Shown here one piece after another: positions 1 through 5,875 of a DNA stretch of 5,875 nucleotides (within the stretch, counting starts at the first letter, position 1; each line of letters starts with the position of its first letter). The position numbers and the translations under genes are program-made. The stretch is from Bacteroidales bacterium. GTDB lineage: Bacteria; Bacteroidota; Bacteroidia; Bacteroidales; UBA932. The notes beneath the pieces were generated by a model. The model had not been told where the DNA came from and ran no database searches. It saw only the letters and a program-made list of their open reading frames with translations. The stretch is taken from assembly GCA_017555925.1 (NCBI GenBank), contig JAFZFL010000013.1, positions 1-5,875 of the forward strand. The letters run 5' to 3'.

Positions 1-1553
1 TCAATATATTTCTGATTGGAATGAAGGCGCGGCACTTTATTTTGTCCTCCCACCTTACTCCTGGCCGACATCCATTTATAAAATGTTCCATGGGCCAGAG
101 TCTCTATCCTAAGACGCTCCATTGTTGCATTACCGACACGCTTTGCCGCATAATCAGAATTTACATGAGCTAAATTCCTATCCAGCAGACTGGCAAAAAA
201 CTCCATATCCTCAGGTGGGTTTGAAAACTCTATTGCCCATTTATGATAACCCTTACTGCCAAGCACCATGAATACCGGAGCTACAGTAAAATCTGTAACA
301 GAGCATTTACACTCTTCACATGTTGCTGCAAGGGCATTTTCTGCATTTGATATCATAAGTTCCTCGCCAAAGGCATTTATAAACAATTGTGTCCGCCCCG
401 TTACTCTAATCCTGTGCGGGTAGAGTGAATCAAACTGCACACAATCCCCAATCATATACCTCCACAATCCTCCACATGTTGTAATTACAATTGCATAATT
501 TACACCCGTTTCAACATCGGCAAGTGTAGGTATCTCCTTAACTCTGCCACTCATCACATCCTCAAAGATGTTCATAGGTATAAATTCATAAAAGACACCG
601 TTGTTTACAGTCAGCAGCATAGATTTCACACTCAAATCATCCTGAAATGCAAAATACCCCTCTGAAGCATTATAATTTTCGAGATAATTCATTCCATCTC
701 CCGGAATTATTGCCTCATACATGGAACGGTATGGCTCAAAACCTATTCCACCATGCATAAAAAGCTCAATATTTGGCCATATCTCCCTTACTGTTTTAAC
801 ACCGTTATATTCAAGAATTTTCTGCAACATAATCAGATTCCAACTCGGCACACCGCTAAAGTTGGTAACATTCATATCCCTGCTCTCCTTGCATATTTGC
901 AAAACCTTCTTGTTAAAATCGGCCATAAGTGCAACCTCCTGTACAGGAGTGCGCAACATCTCCACTATTGCAGGAGAATTTTTCAACAATATTGCCGACA
1001 GATCGCCATACATTGTTCCGCCGCTTCCCATTTCATCGGGTTGGATGCTGCCACCCAATGTAAGCGCATTGCCCTTAAAGATTTTACTTGACGGATTCTG
1101 GGCAACATACCACGCCAACATTCTTCTGAAACCGCCGTAGTGATTGATCTTAAGTGAATCAGGTGTAATCGGAATATATTTGCTCCTTTCTGCACTTGTT
1201 CCACTTGACTTTGCAAACCACTCCACCCTCTGGTTCCACAGCACAAAATCTTCACCCCTCCTTATACGGTCTATATATGGCACAAACGCATTATAATCAC
1301 GTATCGGCACACAATTCTGGAACGCCTTCAACCTGTGACTGAAACCCTTCTTGCTCAAAGCCGAGCCAATGGATGCACCCGGAACACAAAAGGTGCTGAA
1401 GTTATGTTCTGCTCCAAATGCAGTCTGAGCACCGGCATAGGTAAGCCGGTTAAACCAATCTATCTGATAATCAAACGGAGAGACATAGCTTTTTTTTATC
1501 TCCCTGAGAAGGGGACCATTATAAACTGTAAAAATTCTATTAATCAGTGACAT
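1..1553 (-). CDS. GH3-family adenylate-forming enzyme, 3' end cut by window edge
   Basis: Bacterial member of the GH3 family, in the ANL superfamily of adenylate-forming enzymes. Plant GH3 proteins activate carboxylic acids with ATP and join them to amino acids; the substrate of Bacteroidota members is unknown to me, so no reaction is assigned. Of the protein, 517 residues are visible without a stop. ANL-type motifs are present: the phosphate-binding loop KSSGTSAERSKYIP (about 115-128), the aromatic adenine-site motif YNASEG (294-299), LWRYMIGD (363-370) with the ATP-ribose Asp at D370, then the hinge and C-terminal domain from VTGRTQLFINAFGEE (384-398), and GGQNKVPRL near the end, the usual place of the late catalytic lysine. 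Family members are about 500-510 residues, so only a few codons are missing. The ATG at 1553 begins MSLINRIF, as expected for a cytoplasmic protein without signal peptide; no clear Shine-Dalgarno is seen. It follows recO after 7 bases and is probably the third operon gene. Family assignment is firm; function is open. Confidence 0.93.
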   Translation of the reverse strand, partial: MSLINRIFTVYNGPLLREIKKSYVSPFDYQIDWFNRLTYAGAQTAFGAEHNFSTFCVPGASIGSALSKKGFSHRLKAFQNCVPIRDYNAFVPYIDRIRRGEDFVLWNQRVEWFAKSSGTSAERSKYIPITPDSLKINHYGGFRRMLAWYVAQNPSSKIFKGNALTLGGSIQPDEMGSGGTMYGDLSAILLKNSPAIVEMLRTPVQEVALMADFNKKVLQICKESRDMNVTNFSGVPSWNLIMLQKILEYNGVKTVREIWPNIELFMHGGIGFEPYRSMYEAIIPGDGMNYLENYNASEGYFAFQDDLSVKSMLLTVNNGVFYEFIPMNIFEDVMSGRVKEIPTLADVETGVNYAIVITTCGGLWRYMIGDCVQFDSLYPHRIRVTGRTQLFINAFGEELMISNAENALAATCEECKCSVTDFTVAPVFMVLGSKGYHKWAIEFSNPPEDMEFFASLLDRNLAHVNSDYAAKRVGNATMERLRIETLAHGTFYKWMSARSKVGGQNKVPRLHSNQKYI

Positions 1554-1560
1554 ATTCTGT

Positions 1561-2313
1561 TCAATTGAATACTTGGTGCAAAATATCAAGTGATTTTACT
1601 TCAAATGTTATACCCAAATGGTGCGAAATATAATTTAGCATCTGCTTTGCAAACGAGAGTCTCATATCTCCACTACACTTCAATTCGCCAACATCTATAG
1701 CACGGGTATTCAACAACTCGTGCAACAATTGTGATTGCTGGGGGGTAAAGAGTCTATTGTCAGATACAGCTTTAAGTCTCTCCTCACGCAAATCATAAAA
1801 AAATTCAGGCTCTCTGAACATTGCTCTTCCAACATCAAAAACAGACAACTCCAGCGAATAGTTGTCTGTTGGCATAAATCCCAACAACTTGCATATATGC
1901 ACCATAAAATGTATATGAAAGTTGGAAATACCCTCTTCCATATGCTCCAACACATTTATTGAAGAGACAAGAAAGTTATAGAGCTGAATATTCTCTTCGC
2001 TCTCCCTCACACACTTTACAAGCAGTTCACTCAAGAAAATGGATATGGTGCTTTTATATATATTGGTTCTGAGCGAATCCAGCCTTACGGCCGGAGCAAG
2101 TTCCCTTATTACAGGCATAGATGAACCGTTATTGTATATGACGACATCTAAAATATTCAACCTGTGCAAATTGGATAACACCACCCTATTTCTGGCCGAT
2201 ACCCGCAAATAGAGGGCTGTCCGCCCCGCAGTATTGGAATAACACTGTATTACAACACCATTGTCCCCATGCTTTATGGTATGTAAAACTACTATCTGTA
2301 TTTTACTTAGCAT
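1561..2313 (-). CDS. recO: DNA repair protein RecO
   Basis: RecO is the cytoplasmic recombination mediator of the RecFOR pathway: it binds single-stranded DNA and SSB and, with RecR, helps RecA load at gaps. The 250-residue protein has the expected length. Residues 1-80 form the OB-fold region, opening with SKIQIVVLHTIKHGDNGVVIQCY, the usual first strands. The helical part follows: a NIYKSTISIFLSELLVKCVRE segment (84-104), NFHIHFMVHICKLLGFMP (131-148), the FDVGRAMFRE segment (159-168), and a typical Bacteroidota ending, EVKSLDILHQVF (238-249). The CxxC pairs that bind zinc in some RecO proteins, such as that of Deinococcus, are absent, as in E. coli RecO. The start codon lies inside the 3' end of rdgB, giving an 11-base overlap; a GGAG stands 10 bases upstream at 2324-2327. 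Expression probably depends on the rdgB promoter and on translational coupling. Confidence 0.93.
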   Translation of the reverse strand: MLSKIQIVVLHTIKHGDNGVVIQCYSNTAGRTALYLRVSARNRVVLSNLHRLNILDVVIYNNGSSMPVIRELAPAVRLDSLRTNIYKSTISIFLSELLVKCVRESEENIQLYNFLVSSINVLEHMEEGISNFHIHFMVHICKLLGFMPTDNYSLELSVFDVGRAMFREPEFFYDLREERLKAVSDNRLFTPQQSQLLHELLNTRAIDVGELKCSGDMRLSFAKQMLNYISHHLGITFEVKSLDILHQVFN

Positions 2314-2887
2314 TGCGCAAATACTCCATAAGAGATCTCATTGCTTTTCCCCTGTGCGATATGGCATTCTTCTCTTCAAGCGTTACCTCTGCCAGAGTCT
2401 TGCCCGAATAACCGTCGGGAATAAAGACAGGATCATATCCAAACCCCTCTGTACCACTCTTTTCAAGCGCGATTGCGCCATTAAGTATACCCTCAAAAAG
2501 ATGGCTCTCCCCATCCTTGTCAATATATGAGACTGCTGTACGGAAGCGTGCCCTGCGGTTTTCAACTCCCTCAAGCTCTAATAAAAGCTTGTCCATGTTC
2601 GCAGTAGGCTCTTTGCTCTCTCCGGCATATCTTGCCGTATGCACACCGGGAGCACCGTCAAGCGCCTCCACCTCAAGGCCTGTATCATCTGCAAAACAGG
2701 GTTTATGAAATCTTTCCCATAAATATTGGCACTTCTGTAATGCATTAATCTCAAGAGTATCACCTGTTTCCGGTATATCTTCCTTAATGCCGAGATCCTT
2801 TGGCATAATTAATGTAAAACCATCTCCCAGTGCCTTTTGCGCCTCCACAACTTTGTGTATATTACCGGTAGCAAAAATTATCTCCAT
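2303..2887 (-). CDS. rdgB: dITP/XTP pyrophosphatase (RdgB/HAM1 family)
   Basis: House-cleaning enzyme that hydrolyses dITP, ITP and XTP to the monophosphate and pyrophosphate, keeping deaminated purines out of DNA and RNA; cytoplasmic, Mg-dependent in the family. The 194-residue length is typical. Motifs are complete and in order: FATGNIHK (5-12) at the N-terminus for nucleotide binding, PETGDTLEINA (39-49), CFADDTGLEVEAL (64-76) with the acidic pair D67/D68, GAPGVHTARYAG (79-89), the RARF segment (112-115), FEG (131-133), the base-recognition motif GFGYDP (148-153) and SHRGKA (177-182). Start at 2887 places the nucleotide-binding strand directly at the N-terminus as in homologues; no Shine-Dalgarno is apparent. 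It is the first gene of the leftward operon, sharing 11 bases with recO, and its promoter lies in the 70-base divergent gap. Pairing with recO fits a genome-maintenance role. Nothing appears truncated or unusual. Confidence 0.97.
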   Translation of the reverse strand: MEIIFATGNIHKVVEAQKALGDGFTLIMPKDLGIKEDIPETGDTLEINALQKCQYLWERFHKPCFADDTGLEVEALDGAPGVHTARYAGESKEPTANMDKLLLELEGVENRRARFRTAVSYIDKDGESHLFEGILNGAIALEKSGTEGFGYDPVFIPDGYSGKTLAEVTLEEKNAISHRGKAMRSLMEYLRNAK

Positions 2888-2901
2888 ATCTGTAATTTTA
2901 A

Positions 2902-2932
2902 TTGCACCAAAGTTACTAAAAGTTTATTTTTG
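2902..2932 (+). promoter_or_regulatory. Putative Bacteroidota sigma-ABfr promoter of the S41 peptidase gene
   Basis: The -7 box TATTTTTG at 2925-2932 is a full match to TAnnTTTG. A TTG at 2902-2904 lies 20 bases upstream, in the expected range for the -33 TTTG element. The predicted transcription start is near 2937-2941, which excludes the upstream in-frame ATG at 2934 from the message and supports the start at 2958. The -33 element lies beside and beyond the opposing rdgB -7 box, so the two promoters share DNA. Confidence 0.62.
2908..2915 (-). promoter_or_regulatory. Putative -7 box of the rdgB-recO-GH3 operon promoter
   Basis: Read on the minus strand this is TAACTTTG, a full match to the Bacteroidota -7 consensus TAnnTTTG. 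It sits 20 bases upstream of the rdgB ATG, so transcription would start about 10-17 bases before the gene and leave a very short leader. I do not see a good TTTG -33 element 19-21 bases further upstream, so the promoter may be weak or need an activator. No experimental support. Confidence 0.55.
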
Positions 2933-2946
2933 TATGATCATTAAAC

Positions 2947-2953
2947 AGGAAAG
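2947..2953 (+). promoter_or_regulatory. Ribosome binding site deciding the S41 peptidase start
   Basis: The sequence AGGAAAG contains AGGA ending 7 bases before the ATG at 2958, good Shine-Dalgarno spacing. It selects this ATG over the in-frame ATG codons at 2934 and 2787, neither of which gives a clean signal peptide at the N-terminus. Shine-Dalgarno sequences are often weak in Bacteroidota, so this is supporting evidence rather than proof. Confidence 0.6.
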
Positions 2954-2957
2954 ATAT

Positions 2958-4571
2958 ATGAAGTTTTATATAGCCACATTTGCAACTCTTTTGGTTTCAG
3001 TTATATCCGTAGCACAATCCAAAGATTTTAAAACCGCTCAATCTCTTGAAATACAATACAATATCCTAAACGAACTTAAAGCCGGTTTTGTTGACAGCAT
3101 AAATACGCAAGATCTTATAAACAGAGGTATTGATGCAATGCTTGAATCTCTTGACCCGTATACAGAGTACATTAGGGCAGAAAATGATGAAGATCTTGAA
3201 CTTATGACTACCGCCACTTATGGCGGAATTGGTTCGCTCATCAAAAAGGTAGATTCAATAGGTGTAATAATTTCACAACCATATGCCGGCTCTCCTGCAA
3301 TAAAATTTGGACTTGAACCTGGAGATGTCATACTTAAAATAGATGGGGAGGATGTAATGCCGCTGACTGCAGACCAATGCAGCTCAAAAATGAAGGGACA
3401 GCCCGGCACCAATGTGGTTTTTACTGTGAGGAAGGCTCGCGGAGGAGAGGTTAAGGATTACACAATAACAAGAGAGAGGATTCATATTCCTGACATCTCC
3501 TATAGCGGCATAATCGATAAAAAATATAGTGGAGACAAGAAGGTAGGATATATCAAGATTGATGGCTTTACCGCCAACGGCTCAAAAGATGTAAAGAGCG
3601 CTCTTGCATCTCTGAAAAAAGAGGGCGCAGAGAGCATTATCCTCGATTTGAGAGGAAACGGTGGCGGCCTTATGGATGAGGCAATAAAAATAGTCTCACT
3701 CTTCGTTCCCAAAGGAACTGTAGTAGTCTCTCAGAAAGGGCGTTATGAAAAGAGCATCGTTGAATACAAAACATTGGAAGAGCCTGTTGACACACTTATT
3801 CCCCTTACGGTTATGGTAAATTCCGGCAGTGCTTCCTCTTCTGAAATAGTAGCTGGAGCCATTCAGGATCTGGACAGGGGTATTATTGTTGGAACCCGCA
3901 CCTTTGGCAAAGGTCTTGTACAGACAATCCGCCCTGTAGGATATGATGGAAGCGTTAAATTGACAATAGCCAAATATTATACGCCAAGCGGAAGATGCGT
4001 TCAAGCCATTGACTACTCCAACAGAAATTCAGATGGAAGTGTAGGTGTCGTTCCAGACTCTTTAAAGAAGCCGTTCCTTACAAAAAACGGACGCACCGTT
4101 TATGACGGAGGTGGCATTACGCCAGATTCTGTAATTACACTTCCACCATATAGCCGTACGGCTCTCTCTCTGGTAATGAACGACATTATAAATGACTATG
4201 CACTGAAATACTACGCCTCCAACTTGTCAATCTCCCCTGCCGGTGAGTTTGAATTGAGCGATTCTGAATATGAAGAGTTTATAGAGTATGCAGCGTCACG
4301 TAATTTCGACAGCCGCACTGCAGCACAGGTAGAGTTTGAAAGAATGGTAAAATCGGCAAAAAATGAGGATCTGTATGAGATGAACAAGGCTGAGTTTGAA
4401 GCGCTCAGCAATAAAATCAACCTCTCAAAAGAGCAGTTGCTCCGTGCCAAGAAAGAGGAGATAAAACCTCTTATAGAAGAGGAGATTGCACACAAATTCT
4501 ACTTTTCTTCGGGCAGAATTGAATCAATCATCAGAAACGACGAACAGCTGAAAAAGGCTATTGCCTATTAA
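2958..4571 (+). CDS. Secreted S41 C-terminal processing peptidase (PDZ, Ser/Lys dyad)
   Basis: Carboxy-terminal processing protease of family S41 (CtpA/Prc type), which cleaves exported proteins in the envelope; the substrate here is unknown. From the start at 2958 it has 537 residues. Residues 1-19 form a signal peptide: MKFY, a hydrophobic core ATFATLLVSVISVA, and a likely signal peptidase I site after SVA19. There is no lipobox cysteine, so the product is probably periplasmic. A helical N-terminal part containing MLESLDPYTEYI (61-72) is followed by the PDZ domain (about 84-160, with YGGIGSLI and PGDVILKIDG) and the protease core (about 193-390, with DLRGNGGGL at 230-238). The catalytic pair is S293 in NSGSASSSE and K318 in TFGKG, 25 residues apart as in E. 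coli Prc (S430/K455). A charged helical tail of about 140 residues ends the protein. The gene has its own promoter, is divergent from rdgB, and its last 14 bases overlap uvrC tail to tail. Confidence 0.95.
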   Translation: MKFYIATFATLLVSVISVAQSKDFKTAQSLEIQYNILNELKAGFVDSINTQDLINRGIDAMLESLDPYTEYIRAENDEDLELMTTATYGGIGSLIKKVDSIGVIISQPYAGSPAIKFGLEPGDVILKIDGEDVMPLTADQCSSKMKGQPGTNVVFTVRKARGGEVKDYTITRERIHIPDISYSGIIDKKYSGDKKVGYIKIDGFTANGSKDVKSALASLKKEGAESIILDLRGNGGGLMDEAIKIVSLFVPKGTVVVSQKGRYEKSIVEYKTLEEPVDTLIPLTVMVNSGSASSSEIVAGAIQDLDRGIIVGTRTFGKGLVQTIRPVGYDGSVKLTIAKYYTPSGRCVQAIDYSNRNSDGSVGVVPDSLKKPFLTKNGRTVYDGGGITPDSVITLPPYSRTALSLVMNDIINDYALKYYASNLSISPAGEFELSDSEYEEFIEYAASRNFDSRTAAQVEFERMVKSAKNEDLYEMNKAEFEALSNKINLSKEQLLRAKKEEIKPLIEEEIAHKFYFSSGRIESIIRNDEQLKKAIAY

Positions 4572-5875
4572 ACTCCTTTATGTTTTTGGCCAGTTTGCTG
4601 CCTACAACTGCAGCAAGCTCATCAAAAGAGGCCTCAACAATGCGTTTGTAGCTCTTGAAATGCTTCAGGAGCTTCTCTTCCGTTTTAACCCCTATACCGT
4701 CTATATCACGCAACTTTGACTCTATCTGGCTCTTGCTCCGCTTATTGCGATGGAAGGTAATACCAAAACGGTGAGCCTCATTCCTCAAATGCATAAGAAG
4801 CTTGAGAGAGGGAGAATTTTTATCTAAAAAGAGCGGTGTGGGATCTCCAGGAACATAGAGCTCCTCAAGACGCTCTGCAATACTTATAAGTTTTATCTTT
4901 TTGTGAAGTCCAAGCTCCATAAGTGCATCATGGGCAAAATGGAGCTGTCCTTTACCTCCATCAATCAGTATAAGTTGCGGAAGCGGCGCCTCCTCTTCAA
5001 GCAATCTCGAATAACGCCTGTAAACTATTTCACGCATAGATGCAAAATCATTTGCACCAACAACTCCTTTTACATTAAAATGACGGTAATCCCTTTTGCT
5101 CGGACGTCCATTCTTGAAGACTACACACGCTGCAACAGGATTTGTTCCCTGGATATTGGAGTTGTCAAAACACTCAATATGGAGTGGAAGTCTATCCATA
5201 TTCAAATCTCTCTGCAACATCACAACTGCCCTGTTGCTTCCCGACAGTTCCTCTCCAACAGCAGCAGAACCCTCCTCATCACACTTGAGTGCATCCTGTT
5301 TGAGTCTTTGGAACTTGAATGCATTGGCATTCTTTGTACTCAATTCCAAAAGGTTCAATTTGTCGCCACGCAACGGGATATGAATATGCTTGCCTTCAAA
5401 CTCCTGATCGGGCATAAATGGCACAAGCACCTCCTTGACCATGGAAACACCGCCATCATCCTGCTCAATATCCTCTCCTGCAATATTATATATCTCCTGT
5501 ATAAATCGGCTCAAAACGGCATCATGCTCCTCCTCGATATTCATTTTAAACTCAAGATTTAGAGCCTTTATAATACAGCCGTTATTAAGACGCAGAAAGT
5601 TTCCATAAACCTTATACTCTTCAAATATGAGCGAGAAGACATCAATATTGGTAATGCTCGGGTGTACTATCAATGATTTGCTGTAGTGCTGCTGCAACAT
5701 CTCAAGACTGTTCTTATAGATTTGCGCCCGCTCAAAATCGAGCTCGGCAGCGGCACTCTGCATCTTGCTCTTGAACTCACGTATAAGAGCTCCTGTATTG
5801 CCCTTAAGAAGATTCTTTATTCCTTCAATCTGAAGATTATACTCATCCGACCCAATGTTTCCTATACAGGGTGCA
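4558..5875 (-). CDS. uvrC: Excinuclease ABC subunit C, 5' end cut by window edge
   Basis: UvrC is the nuclease of nucleotide excision repair; recruited by UvrB at a lesion, it makes the 3' cut with its N-terminal GIY-YIG domain and the 5' cut with its RNase H-like domain. The window holds the last 438 residues. The family is about 600 residues long, so the GIY-YIG domain is off the right edge. The fragment opens at the APCIG segment that follows that domain. The UVR (UvrB-binding) motif spans about 25-62, including MQSAAAELDFERAQIYKN. Residues of the 5' nuclease are intact: Asp in IECFDNSNIQG (D237 of the fragment), Asp in LILIDGGKGQL (D305) and His in RNEAHRFG (H368). A helix-hairpin-helix DNA-binding region ends the protein (about 390-438, with IDGIGVKTEEKLLKHF). 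The frame is open from the window edge, so the internal ATG at 5763 is not the start. Its promoter is not visible. The stop codon lies inside the end of the S41 peptidase gene. Confidence 0.96.
   Translation of the reverse strand, partial: APCIGNIGSDEYNLQIEGIKNLLKGNTGALIREFKSKMQSAAAELDFERAQIYKNSLEMLQQHYSKSLIVHPSITNIDVFSLIFEEYKVYGNFLRLNNGCIIKALNLEFKMNIEEEHDAVLSRFIQEIYNIAGEDIEQDDGGVSMVKEVLVPFMPDQEFEGKHIHIPLRGDKLNLLELSTKNANAFKFQRLKQDALKCDEEGSAAVGEELSGSNRAVVMLQRDLNMDRLPLHIECFDNSNIQGTNPVAACVVFKNGRPSKRDYRHFNVKGVVGANDFASMREIVYRRYSRLLEEEAPLPQLILIDGGKGQLHFAHDALMELGLHKKIKLISIAERLEELYVPGDPTPLFLDKNSPSLKLLMHLRNEAHRFGITFHRNKRSKSQIESKLRDIDGIGVKTEEKLLKHFKSYKRIVEASFDELAAVVGSKLAKNIKEFNRQ

Noticed and set aside
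721..1140. Open frame of 139 codons on the plus strand opposite the GH3 gene
   Set aside because: It is a shadow of the GH3 coding frame, which matches its family throughout; the translated product resembles no known protein.
1579..1586. Possible internal promoter before the GH3 gene (minus strand ATATTTTG)
   Set aside because: It has TTTG but the TA is shifted by one base from TAnnTTTG, and the position lies in recO coding sequence only 7 bases from the next gene; operon transcription explains expression better.
4555..4566. Small hairpin AGGC-TATT-GCCT at the overlapping stop codons
   Set aside because: A four-base stem is too short for a terminator and is not followed by a T-rich tract on either strand.
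4595..4616. Inverted repeat TTGCTGC / GCAGCAA with an 8-base loop, a possible terminator for the S41 peptidase gene
   Set aside because: The 7-base stem is perfect, but no T run follows on the plus strand, and the repeat encodes conserved uvrC C-terminal residues (around VVGSKLAK), so chance is more likely.
4903..5562. Open frame of 219 codons on the plus strand inside uvrC
   Set aside because: It lies wholly antisense to conserved uvrC coding sequence, has no recognisable domain, is rich in Ile, Leu, Ser and Cys as expected from an antisense frame, and has no promoter or ribosome site that I can see.
4558..5763. uvrC read as a complete 401-residue gene starting at the ATG at 5763
   Set aside because: The frame continues upstream to the window edge and encodes further conserved UvrC sequence (APCIG and the first half of the UVR motif), so this Met is internal.

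Overview
The window looks like an ordinary chromosomal segment from a member of the Bacteroidota, most likely a Bacteroidales-type bacterium. The evidence is a moderately AT-rich composition, protein sequences that read like Bacteroidota versions of their families (a bacterial GH3 enzyme, a RecO without zinc-finger cysteines, a secreted S41 peptidase), and two matches to the Bacteroidota promoter box TAnnTTTG between the divergent genes. I see no tRNA, rRNA, insertion sequence, CRISPR array or phage gene. The genus cannot be settled from this sequence alone.

Layout, left to right. Positions 1-2887 hold three genes on the minus strand, transcribed right to left: rdgB (house-cleaning nucleotide diphosphatase), recO (recombination mediator) and a GH3-family adenylate-forming enzyme whose last few codons lie off the left edge. 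rdgB and recO overlap by 11 bases and recO is 7 bases from the GH3 gene, so the three are almost certainly one operon. Positions 2888-2957 are a 70-base divergent control region. It carries a good promoter for the rightward gene, and on the other strand a -7 box for the rdgB operon. Positions 2958-4571 encode a secreted S41 C-terminal processing peptidase with PDZ domain and an intact Ser/Lys dyad. Positions 4558-5875 are the C-terminal three quarters of uvrC on the minus strand, converging on the peptidase gene with a 14-base tail-to-tail overlap.

Three of the five genes protect the genome: RdgB removes deaminated purine nucleotides before they enter DNA, RecO loads RecA at gaps, and UvrC cuts on both sides of bulky lesions. 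The GH3 enzyme and the envelope peptidase have no obvious mechanistic link to this. The window shows no convincing new biological system. The points most worth following up are the GH3 enzyme of unknown substrate cotranscribed with repair genes, the crowded divergent promoter, and the convergent overlap without a visible terminator.
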